A stretch of 64,000 bases of DNA, taken from positions 43,197 to 107,196 of the forward strand of contig JAHDXT010000009.1 in assembly GCA_023384095.1 (NCBI GenBank), given 5' to 3'. Positions 38,385 through 47,038 of the stretch are shown in pieces (position 1 is the stretch's first letter; the number at the start of each line of letters is the position of its first letter). A program made the translations under genes and the position numbers. The notes beneath the pieces were generated by a model. That model searched no databases and was not told the origin of the DNA. It worked only from the letters and a program-made list of their open reading frames with translations. Source of the DNA: Hyphomicrobiaceae bacterium. GTDB taxonomy: Bacteria > Pseudomonadota > Alphaproteobacteria > Rhizobiales > Hyphomicrobiaceae.

Positions 38385-39534
38385 CTGGCTGATCGTGGGG
38401 GCGGGCTTCGCCGGGAGCGTGCTCGCCGAACGCATTGCCAGCCAGCGCGGCGAAAAGGTTCTCATCATCGATCGCAGGGCGCACGCGGGCGGCAACGCCT
38501 ACGACCGATACGACGATGCCGGCATCCTGATCCACCAGTACGGCCCCCACATCTTCCACACCAACTCGGAGATGATCTTCTTCTATCTGTCGCAGTTCAC
38601 GAAATGGCGGTTCTACGAGCACCGAGTGCTGGCCCGGGTCGACGGCCAGCTCGTGCCGATCCCCATCAACCTCGATACGGTGAACCGGCTCTACGGCCTG
38701 TCGCTCGATTCCAGCGGGCTCGAGCGCTTCTTTGCGGAGCGCGCCGAAAGGATCGCGGAGATCCGCACCTCGGAGGACGTCGTCGTCAGCAAGGTCGGCC
38801 GGGAGCTCTATGAGAAGTTCTTCCGCGGCTACACGCGGAAGCAATGGGGCATCGATGCCTCGCATCTCGACAGGACGGTGACCGCCCGCGTGCCGGTCCG
38901 CACGAACCGCGACGACCGCTATTTCACGGATGTTTTCCAGTTCATGCCGAAGCGCGGCTATACTGCTCTGTTCGAGCGGATGCTGAGCCACCCCAACATC
39001 AAGATCATGCTGTGCACCGATTATCGCGAGATCCGCAGCGTGGTTCCGCACCGTCGGGTGATATTCACGGGGCCGATCGACGAGTTCTTCGATTTCCGGT
39101 TCGGGAAGCTCCCCTACCGCTCGCTGCGCTTCGAGCACCTGACGCTGGATCGCGCCTGGCATCAGCCGGTCGCCGTCGTCAACCATCCCCAATCCGAGCC
39201 CTTTACGCGCGTCACGGAATACAAGCATCTGACCGGGCAGCGGCATTCGCGGACGAGCCTCACGTACGAGTACCCGTCCGACCACGGCGACCCCTATTAC
39301 CCCGTGCCGCAGCCGCAGAACGCCGTTCTCTTCAAACGGTACGAGGAGCTGGCGCGCAAGCGCTCAGACGTCTGGTTCGTAGGCCGCCTCGCCACCTACC
39401 GCTACTATAATATGGACCAGGTCGTGGGACAGGCGCTGGCGACCTTCAAGCGGATCAACGAGGCGCTGCCGCTCGAGCTGCGCAAGCGCGCTCCCTCGCG
39501 GCTGGCCGCCATGGCGGAGGTCACGCAGATCTGA
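38377..39534 (+). CDS. glf: UDP-galactopyranose mutase
   Basis: Flavoenzyme that interconverts UDP-galactopyranose and UDP-galactofuranose. The 385-residue protein has FDWLIVGAGFAGSVLAER (FAD-binding glycine motif), GGNAYD, GPHIFHTN, FFRGYTRKQWG and a C-terminal GRLATYRYYNMDQ, all family marks. The GTG start at 38377 with GAGG upstream overlaps the end of the glycosyltransferase gene. The product feeds galactofuranose-containing surface polysaccharide. Confidence 0.95.
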   Translation: MFDWLIVGAGFAGSVLAERIASQRGEKVLIIDRRAHAGGNAYDRYDDAGILIHQYGPHIFHTNSEMIFFYLSQFTKWRFYEHRVLARVDGQLVPIPINLDTVNRLYGLSLDSSGLERFFAERAERIAEIRTSEDVVVSKVGRELYEKFFRGYTRKQWGIDASHLDRTVTARVPVRTNRDDRYFTDVFQFMPKRGYTALFERMLSHPNIKIMLCTDYREIRSVVPHRRVIFTGPIDEFFDFRFGKLPYRSLRFEHLTLDRAWHQPVAVVNHPQSEPFTRVTEYKHLTGQRHSRTSLTYEYPSDHGDPYYPVPQPQNAVLFKRYEELARKRSDVWFVGRLATYRYYNMDQVVGQALATFKRINEALPLELRKRAPSRLAAMAEVTQI

Positions 39535-39631
39535 AGCCGCTTCGAGCGGCAGCCCCATGCGGCTCCGGGATCGATTTCCCGGCACGGGCGTTCTCCCGCC
39601 AGCAAAGCCATCGCAGACGAGGAGCGATGCG

Positions 39632-39811
39632 ATGTGGTCCCAACGCGTTCAGCACGTCGAGGAAATCGAGGAGGCCGGAGCCTCCATCATGGCGGGCATG
39701 AGATTGCTCGCCGAGCATATGGACCCGCCCACGGCCCATGCACTGGCGACGCAGCTAATCGACGAGTTGCTCCGTGACATGCTGAAGGAAGGCTTTCACG
39801 CCAGGCATTAG
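39632..39811 (+). CDS. Small hypothetical helical protein
   Basis: A 59-residue protein not recognised. The ATG at 39632 follows GAGGAG. The sequence is acidic and strongly helical (VQHVEEIEEAGASIMAG, then LATQLIDELLRDMLKEG), without membrane segment or signal. It follows glf on the same strand by about 100 bp and converges on the rhodanese gene. Confidence 0.5.
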   Translation: MWSQRVQHVEEIEEAGASIMAGMRLLAEHMDPPTAHALATQLIDELLRDMLKEGFHARH

Positions 39812-39852
39812 ATTTCGGGGTTCGCAGTCCACCCGTCCCTCGGCGGAGGCGC

Positions 39853-40266
39853 TCACCTGGCACCGCTCGTGTCGGGCTTCTCGACCGGCCCGCCAGCCGC
39901 TTTCCAGGCGTCGAAGCCGCCGATGATGTGGGCTACGGGCGCGAGCCCCATGTCCTGGGCCGTCTTGGTGGCGAGCGCCGACCGCATCCCCCCCGCACAG
40001 AAGAAAACGAACGTCCGGTCCTCGCCGAACACCGGCTTGAAATAAGGGCTCTCCGGATCGATCCAGAACTCGATCATGCCGCGCGGGCAGTGAAAGGCGC
40101 CCGGGATCTTGCCCACGCGCGCCAGCTCTCGCGGATCTCGGATATCGACCAGAAGAATATCCGCCAGGCGCGCCAGCTCCATCGCCTCGCTCGCCGTGTA
40201 CTCTTTGATCTCCGATTTGGCTGCCGCAACCAAGGCCTTGTAACCCAGCGTGATCTGCTGCGGCAT
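39853..40266 (-). CDS. Rhodanese-like sulfurtransferase
   Basis: Single-domain rhodanese of 137 residues. It has LLVDIRDPRELARVGKIPGA and the active loop FFCAGGMRS with the catalytic Cys, then GGFDAWKAAGG at the end. It is expected in the cytoplasm, moving sulfane sulfur; the acceptor is unknown. The ATG at 40266 has GGGAGG upstream. Confidence 0.92.
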   Translation of the reverse strand: MPQQITLGYKALVAAAKSEIKEYTASEAMELARLADILLVDIRDPRELARVGKIPGAFHCPRGMIEFWIDPESPYFKPVFGEDRTFVFFCAGGMRSALATKTAQDMGLAPVAHIIGGFDAWKAAGGPVEKPDTSGAR

Positions 40267-40391
40267 CGGCACCTCCCTGCTCCATCGCTCCTGCTGTTGA
40301 TATCGGTCCCGCCGCCGGGCCGCAAGCAAGCTTCGCCCCGAATCCGCCTGCTTGGGACCGTCAGTTCAGCGGTGCAATCATCGAGGCGCCC

Positions 40392-40892
40392 ATGCCGATT
40401 CTCAAGCCACGGCTGCTGCTCATGGCGGTCGGCGCGCTCACCGCCGCATGCGCCGGCGCGGAGCCTGGAGGCCTGGCGCCCGGAGGTCCCGTCGCAGCCT
40501 CGCAAGAGGATGCGGCGCAACCTCCAGCTCCTGCCACCGCGGCAGTCACGCCCGGCCTGCAGCCGGACGGCAGCTATGTCCTGAGCCCTTCCGAGCTGGC
40601 GCTCGACTGCAAGAAGCTGACGGGCCGCACTCTGGTCCGTATCCTGCAGATCCGCGATTATGAGCTCTCCCGCAAGAGCTCCTTCGCCTCGCGTCAATTC
40701 CAGCAGGTCGCCAAGCCGCTCTTCGGCGGGACCAGCCACGGAGCCGACCCGGACGCAGACTACCGGCGCGACCGCGCCGTGGTCGAGGCCTACAATCGGC
40801 GGCTCGCCGAGAGGCGGTGCAAGTCATTCGACCTCGTCAAGGAGCTGCAGCCGAAGCCGGCCGCGGAAACGCCGGCGCTGGTCAAAAAGTGA
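40392..40892 (+). CDS. Putative lipoprotein
   Basis: A 166-residue exported protein: signal peptide with lipobox LTAAC near residues 16-20, a Pro/Ala-rich linker, then a conserved-looking globular part (SPSELALDCKKLTGRTLVRI; YNRRLAERRCKSFDLVKELQ) with two Cys that may pair. No family recognised. It ends 4 bp from the convergent YdcF-type gene. Confidence 0.72.
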   Translation: MPILKPRLLLMAVGALTAACAGAEPGGLAPGGPVAASQEDAAQPPAPATAAVTPGLQPDGSYVLSPSELALDCKKLTGRTLVRILQIRDYELSRKSSFASRQFQQVAKPLFGGTSHGADPDADYRRDRAVVEAYNRRLAERRCKSFDLVKELQPKPAAETPALVKK

Positions 40893-40896
40893 GGCC

Positions 40897-41706
40897 TTAC
40901 GCCTGACGAGGCTCCGGCAGCAGGGCGCTCGAGCGGCCGAGCAGCCAGTAGGCGAGGAGGCCGATCCACTCGCGGGTCGCCGCATCGACCCGACGCAACC
41001 CCTCGGTCAGAGAGTCGAACGGCTGCAGGAGGTCGTCCGCGCCTGTCGTCCGGTAGTCGACCGGCCAGGGGATCACATCGAAGCCGGCGTGGCGGAACGC
41101 CCCGACGGCGCGCGGCATGTGCCAGGCCGAGGTCACCAGCAGCCAGCGTTCGCCGGGAGCCGGCGTAACGAGCTCTCGCGTGAGGACCGCGTTCTCGTAG
41201 GTATTCCGTGCACGACCTTCCAGAACGATGCGCTGCGGAGCGATGCCCGCCGCCTGAAGGTGCATGCTGACGGCTGCCGCGCCGCCGCGGCCGCGGCCGC
41301 GGCGCAGGATGTCGGCCACGCCGCCGGTGAAAACCACCTTTGCCTCCGGCAGGCTGCGGGCGAGAACGACCGCCTCGGCGAGGCGTTCCGCCGACTCGTT
41401 CAGCGCCAGCGCCCCGCGGGCATGGCTGACGCTGCCGTCCTCGAAGCCGCCGAGGATGATGATCCCGGCGATGCCGTCGGCGGGCATCGGTCCGCGGGGA
41501 AATCGCTCCTCGAGCGGCAGCAGCAGGGCGTGGCCCAGCGGCGAGAACCCGAGCATGAGCATCAGCCCGAAGCCGACCGCCGCCAGCACTTTGCCGAGGC
41601 GGGCAGTGCCGGGCCGGAAGACGAGGACGACGCCGATGCCGATCAGGAGCAACGCGACATGCGAGGGCTGAAGGACGAAGGATATGAGCCGGGATGCAAT
41701 GTGCAT
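40897..41706 (-). CDS. YdcF/ElyC-type DUF218 membrane protein
   Basis: A 269-residue protein with two N-terminal membrane helices (about 8-30 and 36-57) and a DUF218 domain. The domain carries IIILGGFEDGSVSHARG, VVFTGGVADI, ARNTYENAV and LLVTSAWHMPRAVGAFRHAG, the family signatures. ElyC relatives act in envelope polysaccharide or peptidoglycan metabolism; the exact reaction is not set. It starts 17 bp after the thiolase stop; the ribosome site is weak, so the start is approximate. Confidence 0.88.
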   Translation of the reverse strand: MHIASRLISFVLQPSHVALLLIGIGVVLVFRPGTARLGKVLAAVGFGLMLMLGFSPLGHALLLPLEERFPRGPMPADGIAGIIILGGFEDGSVSHARGALALNESAERLAEAVVLARSLPEAKVVFTGGVADILRRGRGRGGAAAVSMHLQAAGIAPQRIVLEGRARNTYENAVLTRELVTPAPGERWLLVTSAWHMPRAVGAFRHAGFDVIPWPVDYRTTGADDLLQPFDSLTEGLRRVDAATREWIGLLAYWLLGRSSALLPEPRQA

Positions 41707-41723
41707 CGGTGCGCCGATCGCGC

Positions 41724-42920
41724 CTAGCTCACCCGCTCTACCGCGATGGCGGTCGCCTCGCCGCCGCCGATGCAAAGCGATGCGACGCCCTTCGTCTGGC
41801 CATACTTCTCCATCGCGGACAGAAGCGTGACGATGATGCGCGCGCCGGAGGCGCCGACCGGGTGCCCGAGCGCGCACGCGCCGCCGTGCACGTTCACCTT
41901 GTCGTGCGGCAGATCGAGGTCGCGCATGGCCGCCATCGTCACCACGGCGAACGCCTCGTTGATCTCGTAGAGGCCGACGTCCCGCGCGCGCCAGCCAGTC
42001 ACCTCGAGCAGCTTCGTGATCGCGCCGATCGGGGCCGTCGTGAACCAGGCAGGAGCCTGCGCATGCGTAGCAGCGCCGACGATGCGGGCGAGCGGGGCGA
42101 GCTTGCGGCGCCGCGCCTCGCTTTCGCGCATCAGCACGAGGGCGGCGGCGCCGTCGGAGATCGAGCTCGAATTGGCTGGCGTCACCGTCCCGCCCTCGCG
42201 GAACGCAGGTTTCAGTTGCGGGATCCGGGCGGGGTCGGCGGCGAAGGGCTGCTCGTCCCGGGTGACCTCGATCGTGCCCTTGCGTCCCTTGACCGTGACC
42301 GCGGCGATCTCGCCTGCGAACGAGCCGTCCTCGTTCGCCGTTCTGGCCCGCTTCAGGCTCTCGATGGCGAAGGCGTCCTGCGCCTCGCGGGTGAGCTGGT
42401 AGCGCTCGGCCGTCTCTTCCGCGTAGGTGCCCATCAGCCGGCCCTTGTCGTAGGCGTCCTCCAGGCCATCGAGGAACATGTGGTCATAGACCTGGGTATG
42501 GCCGAGCCGCTGCCCGGATCGCATCTTGGGCAGGATGTAGGGCGCATTCGTCATGCTCTCCATGCCGCCTGCGAGGATGACGTCGTGCGGCCGGGCGTGA
42601 AGGCTCTCGTAGGCCATCATCACCGTCTTCATGCCGGAGCCGCACATCTTGTTGACCGTCGTGCAGGGCACGTGGTCCGGCAGCCCGGCGCCTCGGGACG
42701 CCTGACGCGCGGGCGCCTGCCCCATTCCAGCCGGCAGCACGCATCCCATCAGCACCTCGGCGACCTCCCCCGGCTCGACGCCGGCCCGCGTCACGGCGGC
42801 CCTGATCGCGACGGCGCCGAGCTCAGGCGCGGGCACGGAAGCGAACGCACCCTGGAAGCCGCCGACGGCGGTGCGCGCTGCCGAGGCGATGACGACGGGA
42901 TCGGAGGGAGGGCGTGCCAT
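41724..42920 (-). CDS. Acetyl-CoA C-acyltransferase (thiolase)
   Basis: Condenses or cleaves acyl-CoA units. The 398-residue protein has the nucleophilic Cys in NKMCGSGMK, GGMESMTN, the substrate-site motif NVHGGACALGHPVGASG and the second Cys in CIGGGEA. The length and motifs fit acetyl-CoA acetyltransferases (PhaA/AtoB type), but chain-length preference cannot be told. The ATG at 42920 is preferred over a longer frame to 43058. Confidence 0.94.
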   Translation of the reverse strand: MARPPSDPVVIASAARTAVGGFQGAFASVPAPELGAVAIRAAVTRAGVEPGEVAEVLMGCVLPAGMGQAPARQASRGAGLPDHVPCTTVNKMCGSGMKTVMMAYESLHARPHDVILAGGMESMTNAPYILPKMRSGQRLGHTQVYDHMFLDGLEDAYDKGRLMGTYAEETAERYQLTREAQDAFAIESLKRARTANEDGSFAGEIAAVTVKGRKGTIEVTRDEQPFAADPARIPQLKPAFREGGTVTPANSSSISDGAAALVLMRESEARRRKLAPLARIVGAATHAQAPAWFTTAPIGAITKLLEVTGWRARDVGLYEINEAFAVVTMAAMRDLDLPHDKVNVHGGACALGHPVGASGARIIVTLLSAMEKYGQTKGVASLCIGGGEATAIAVERVS

Positions 42921-43067
42921 GGGATTTTTCTCGACTGGTCGGGAATGTTGTGCCGCCATGGAACATGGGCAGACGCTAGAGGTCAACTCGGACCGATGAG
43001 CGCTTGCGTCACGCGTCGAGAGAGTCGACCATGCGGCCTGTCCCGGGGGTGCGACCAAGGAGGTGGC

Positions 43068-44507
43068 ATGACCCTCGATGTGCGGAGCGGCGCCTTTCTC
43101 ACGCGTCGCAGCATCATGGTCGCGGCGGCGGCGCTCGGCGGTGCAGCGCTATTGCCCCGTGGGCTCAAAGCCAGGGCGGCCGGCGATCCCGTCAGCCTCG
43201 AGGCAAAGCCAGGTGAGGCCCGTTTCCTGCCGCAAGGCCCTGCGACGCCCGTCTGGGGCTACGGCGGCAGCGTACCTGGTCCAGAGATCCGTGTCCGCCA
43301 GGGCGCCGATGTCCTCGCACGGCTGACCAACGGCATCGGCGAGCCGACCACGATCCACTGGCACGGCATCCGCATCGACAACGCCATGGACGGGGTGGCG
43401 CACCTGACACAGCATCCGGTGATGCCGGGGCAATCCTTCGATTACCGTTTCAAGGCGCCGGACGCCGGCACGTTCTGGTATCACCCGCACGCGCACCAGG
43501 TGATGCAGCAGGATCGCGGCCTCTACGGGCTCCTCATCGTCGAGGAGCCGGAGCCGGCCGCCGTCGATCGCGAGGTTTCGCTCGTGATCGACGACTGGCG
43601 GCTCGATGCCGACGGGGCGATCGAGACCCGCAGCCTCGAGCATCTGTTCGATGCCGCCCACGCCGGCCGCATCGGCAACCTGCTCACCGTCAACGGCCGG
43701 GTGGCGCCCGAGCTGCCGGCGCGCGCCGGCGAGCGGTTGCGGGTGAGGCTCTGCAACGCCTGCAACGCCCGCGTCTTGGAGCTCACGTTCGAGGAGGCCC
43801 GCGCGCAGGTCGTCGCCGTCGATGGCCAGCCCATCGCTCCCGAGCCGCTGCCGGGCGATGGCACGCTCGTGGTTCCGCCGTCGGGCCGCGCCGATCTGGT
43901 GCTCGACATGGCAGGCGGGCCGGGGTCGCGGGCGGCGGTCAAGGAGGTTTCGCGGCAGCCGGTTTCACTCGCCCACTTCGCGCTGGCGGAAGGCGAGCGC
44001 GCCCGCGACAAGCTCCTCGACGCGCCCGTCAGCCTGCCCCGCAACCCGGTGCGGGCGCCTGACCTCGGCCAGGACCCGCTGGTGTTCGCGCTGCTCATGG
44101 AAGGCGGCGCCATGAGCCGCATGGCCGGCGCGCGGTTCAAGGGCGAGTACCATAGCCTGCGCGAGCTCGCCCAGAAGCATCGCATGGTGTGGGCGTTCAA
44201 CGGCAAGGCGAACAACCACAGCGAGCCGATGCTCACCGTCGCGGCCGGACGTCCCGTCGTGATCGAAATGGTCAACGACACGGCCTGGCCGCATGCGATG
44301 CACATCCACGGCCATCACATGCTGGTGACGGCCAGGACGCGCGGCGCCGTCAAGCCGTGGTTCCGCGATACCGTGCTGATGGAGGCCCGCGAGGAGATGA
44401 CGGTCGCATTCCTCGCCGACAATCCCGGCAAGTGGATGCTCCATTGCCACATGCTGGAGCACCAGATGGCGGGCATGAGCGCCTACTTCGAGGTGACCCG
44501 CTCCTGA
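43068..44507 (+). CDS. Multicopper oxidase
   Basis: Periplasmic copper oxidase of 479 residues. It has an N-terminal Tat-like signal (LTRRSIMVAAAALGG). The copper ligands are all present: HWHG (97-100), HPHAH (139-143), HAMHIHGHH (409-417) and HCHMLEHQMAGM (459-470), which includes the type 1 copper Cys460 and axial Met470. It likely oxidises metal ions or phenols with O2 as acceptor; the substrate is unknown. The ATG at 43068 is preceded by AAGGAGG. Its 3' end overlaps the convergent DUF922 gene by 25 bp. Confidence 0.94.
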   Translation: MTLDVRSGAFLTRRSIMVAAAALGGAALLPRGLKARAAGDPVSLEAKPGEARFLPQGPATPVWGYGGSVPGPEIRVRQGADVLARLTNGIGEPTTIHWHGIRIDNAMDGVAHLTQHPVMPGQSFDYRFKAPDAGTFWYHPHAHQVMQQDRGLYGLLIVEEPEPAAVDREVSLVIDDWRLDADGAIETRSLEHLFDAAHAGRIGNLLTVNGRVAPELPARAGERLRVRLCNACNARVLELTFEEARAQVVAVDGQPIAPEPLPGDGTLVVPPSGRADLVLDMAGGPGSRAAVKEVSRQPVSLAHFALAEGERARDKLLDAPVSLPRNPVRAPDLGQDPLVFALLMEGGAMSRMAGARFKGEYHSLRELAQKHRMVWAFNGKANNHSEPMLTVAAGRPVVIEMVNDTAWPHAMHIHGHHMLVTARTRGAVKPWFRDTVLMEAREEMTVAFLADNPGKWMLHCHMLEHQMAGMSAYFEVTRS

Positions 44508-45163
44508 GAAGGGCCGTCCAGCGGCTCGTGTGCGCGCACCACGACGCGCGGGAAAGCGGCGCCCTGGCTGTGGCCGTGGCCGGTCTCGACGTCGTAGGCT
44601 ATCTGCTCCTTGTCCTCGAGGATCATGCGGTTGGCGAGCACGCCGACCTGGTGCTCCAGCTCCTCGCACGTGGGCTCCGGGGGCATGCTCTCGATGGCGA
44701 GCTCGATCTTGCCGGCGAGCTCGCGAGCCAGCCGGCCGTGGCCCTCCTCATGCAGCCTCAGCGCCTCGACGAAGCGCTTCCAGGTGTCGTTCAGCTCTGG
44801 CGGGGCCCCGTCCGCACCGGCCCAGCGCGGCAGCGTGTAGGTGATGCGGGTCTCGGTCACGGCTTTGCCGGGAGCGCATCCCTGCGGCACGCTGCGGCGC
44901 TCGAACCACCACTGGATCCGCCATTCCGTCCAGCCGGCGAAGCGCTGGCCCTTGAACTTGTCGTAGGGTCCGCGCGTGAAGACCTCCTTGCGCAGCTCCT
45001 CGAGCGTGGCGCCGCCGATATCGTACCAGTTGATTTTTTCCACCGCCCTGCTCGTGCCGAGCCCTGCAGTCGTGGCGGCGATGCCGCCGGAATAAGCACC
45101 GACGAGCGAAACCGCCGCGGCGAAAACCACCGCCAGAGCTCCGGCCAGGCAAGCTTTTTTCAT
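44483..45163 (-). CDS. DUF922 secreted zinc-dependent protease-like protein
   Basis: A 226-residue protein with a signal peptide (MKKACLAGALAVVFAAAVSL). The DUF922 core has INWYDIGGATLEELRKEV and the zinc motif HEEGH within RLHEEGHGRLARE, the HExxH metalloprotease site. The natural substrate is not known. The ATG at 45163 is chosen at the signal peptide; a GTG at 45175 is also open. Confidence 0.85.
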   Translation of the reverse strand: MKKACLAGALAVVFAAAVSLVGAYSGGIAATTAGLGTSRAVEKINWYDIGGATLEELRKEVFTRGPYDKFKGQRFAGWTEWRIQWWFERRSVPQGCAPGKAVTETRITYTLPRWAGADGAPPELNDTWKRFVEALRLHEEGHGRLARELAGKIELAIESMPPEPTCEELEHQVGVLANRMILEDKEQIAYDVETGHGHSQGAAFPRVVVRAHEPLDGPSQERVTSK

Positions 45164-45645
45164 TCTGCCCCCCACGATTGCTGCCGCAACTCTGATTGCG
45201 AGTTGCGGCAGAATTCGGGACGAGCCGCGCTGCCCGGCCTCGATCGCGCGAGCGGGACGGGCACAAGCGTCGCCGCCCCTGCGCCCCTCTCCGTCAGCCT
45301 GCCGAAGCGCCGGTGCTGGGAGTGGGTTCGATCAGCTCTCCCCTGGACGGGGAGGGCGGCGCTCGTGAAGGCCTCGCGGGTGGGGTGGGGCCATCAATTG
45401 GACGTTGGTGCAAGAGGTACCCCCACCCCCGACCCGTCCCTGCAAGGGGGAGGGGAGACGAGCGGGACGGCTCAAGCCCTCCCCTGGACGGGGAGGGCGG
45501 CGCGGCGAACGCCGCGCGGGTGGGGTGGGGCCACAACTGAGACGTTGATGCGGAGGAACCCCCACCCACAACTCCTCCCCGCAACGCAACGGGAGGGAGA
45601 AGCGACCTCTGCTACCGGTTCGATCTCAACCGGAAGGGCTCCTGC
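45164..45645. other. Intergenic region with tandem repeat
   Basis: Between the DUF922 start and the GlxA-type gene end. No gene seen; most of it is the tandem repeat at 45338-45604. Frames that cross the repeat are low-complexity translations of it. Confidence 0.6.
45338..45604. repeat. Tandem palindromic intergenic repeat, period 141 bp
   Basis: Two copies beginning CTCCCCTGGACGGGGAGGGC at 45338 and 45479. Each contains GCGGGTGGGGTGGGGCCA in its first half and a C-rich counterpart (CCCCCACCC) in its second, so each can fold back. The copies differ by small insertions. G+C-rich elements of this look are common between genes of Hyphomicrobiales. Confidence 0.7.
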
Positions 45646-46710
45646 TCACGACCCGACGACGGCTCCGTCCGCTTCGTGGTCCGGCGCCGCAGGAGCGATC
45701 GTCCCGTCGGCGACCGCCTCGTCCTTCTCCGGCCGGCGCCGGCGGGAGCCCAGCCGCTCCTCGGACGGGGTCTTGCCGAAGTGCTGGCTGTAGCTGCTCG
45801 AGAAGTGCGAGGCGGAGACGAACCCGCAGGCGAGCCCGATCGACAGCACAGGCATGCTCGTCTGCAGCAGGAGCTGCCGCGCCCGTTCCAGCCGCAGGCC
45901 GAGGTAGTAGCGGGTCGGCGTCTCGCCGATGTACTTGCGGAACAGGCGCTCGAGCTGCCGCGCCGACAGGCCGGCCTTCCTGGCGAGCGCGGAGCACGTC
46001 AGCGGCTCCTCGAGGTTGCGCTCCATGATGGCCGCGACGGCAAGGATCTTGGGGTTGGCCACCCCCAGGCGGGCGCGCAGGTCCATGCGCTGGCGCTCGT
46101 GGGCCTGCCGCATGCGGTGATGGATCAGCTCATCCGTGACCAGGGCGGCAGTCTCGCTGCCCTTCCGATCGGCGATCAGCGACAGCATCATGTCGATGGC
46201 CGCGGTGCCGCCGGCGCAGGTGAACCTGTTGCGGTCGATCTCGAACAGCTCCTCCGTGAGCTCGATGTGCGGGAACTCCTCGCGGAAGGAATTACAGTTC
46301 TCCCAATGGATCGTGCAGCGATAGCCGTCGAGCAGGCCGGCTTTGGCGAGAATGTAGGTGCCGGTGCAGACGGCCCCGATCGACACGCCGTAGAAGCTGA
46401 GCCGGCGCAGGCGCGAGATCAGCAGCGAATGGTCGTGCGCCTGCACGTCGACGCCGGAGCAGACGATGATCTCCGGCATCGGCCCGACCTGGCAGAACGA
46501 GCCGTTCACCTCGATCCGGATCCCGTTCGAGGCGGCGACCGGCGCCCCGTCGGCGGAATAGATGCGCCAGTCGAACAGGCTCCTGCCGCTCACCCGGTTG
46601 GCGAGGCGCAGCGGCTCGATCGACGAGGTGAACGCGATCATCGAGAATTCGGGCGTGAGCAGGAAGCCGACCGTATGCGTCGCGGACTGATCGGCGGCTG
46701 ACGCGGGCAT
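45646..46710 (-). CDS. GlxA-family AraC-type regulator (GbdR-like)
   Basis: A 354-residue regulator with an N-terminal DJ-1/PfpI-like amidotransferase-fold domain (VGFLLTPEFSMIAFTSSIEP; then SIGAVCTGTYILAKAGLLDG) and a C-terminal double helix-turn-helix of the AraC type (LTCSALARKAGLSARQLERL). The pattern matches the GlxA/GbdR/CdhR group, which controls betaine, carnitine and sarcosine catabolism in Pseudomonas. A sarcosine oxidase operon lies 9 kb away, beyond an island of other composition. GGAG precedes the ATG at 46710. Confidence 0.88.
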   Translation of the reverse strand: MPASAADQSATHTVGFLLTPEFSMIAFTSSIEPLRLANRVSGRSLFDWRIYSADGAPVAASNGIRIEVNGSFCQVGPMPEIIVCSGVDVQAHDHSLLISRLRRLSFYGVSIGAVCTGTYILAKAGLLDGYRCTIHWENCNSFREEFPHIELTEELFEIDRNRFTCAGGTAAIDMMLSLIADRKGSETAALVTDELIHHRMRQAHERQRMDLRARLGVANPKILAVAAIMERNLEEPLTCSALARKAGLSARQLERLFRKYIGETPTRYYLGLRLERARQLLLQTSMPVLSIGLACGFVSASHFSSSYSQHFGKTPSEERLGSRRRRPEKDEAVADGTIAPAAPDHEADGAVVGS

Positions 46711-47038
46711 GGGTGTCCATCTCCGGTAAGGCAACGCGTGCCTTGTCTCAGATCGACGTTGCGGGGCACATCGCGGCGGGCTGTCCCGGCCGGAAGGCCA
46801 TCGCTGGAGAAGCATCTCGCCTTATCTTCTGCGACACTGCTATTATTAGCTTTATCGCGAGGCAACCGCTTCGGCCAGGTGGGGCGCAGGCGTAACGCGG
46901 ACTTCTGGTCGAGTTGGCCCGGAAAGGGTTCCATCGAGGGAGGCGATCGCTGAGCATCGCTCGGGATATTGACCATCCGGCGGTCGCCGTCGGACACCGG
47001 CGGCGATGCAGCGATCGGGCAGCCACGCGTTCAGCTCG
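46711..47038. other. Promoter region of GlxA-type gene / left edge of the catabolic island
   Basis: No gene seen. A locally A+T-rich stretch at about 46822-46860 (including GATAAAGCTAATAATAG on the minus strand) is the likely promoter area of the GlxA-type gene. No repeats or integrase remnants were found at this edge. Confidence 0.35.

Noticed and set aside
41694..43067. Long N-terminal extension of the multicopper oxidase frame
   Set aside because: It is antisense to the thiolase gene. The oxidase has a strong ribosome site and Tat-like signal at 43068.
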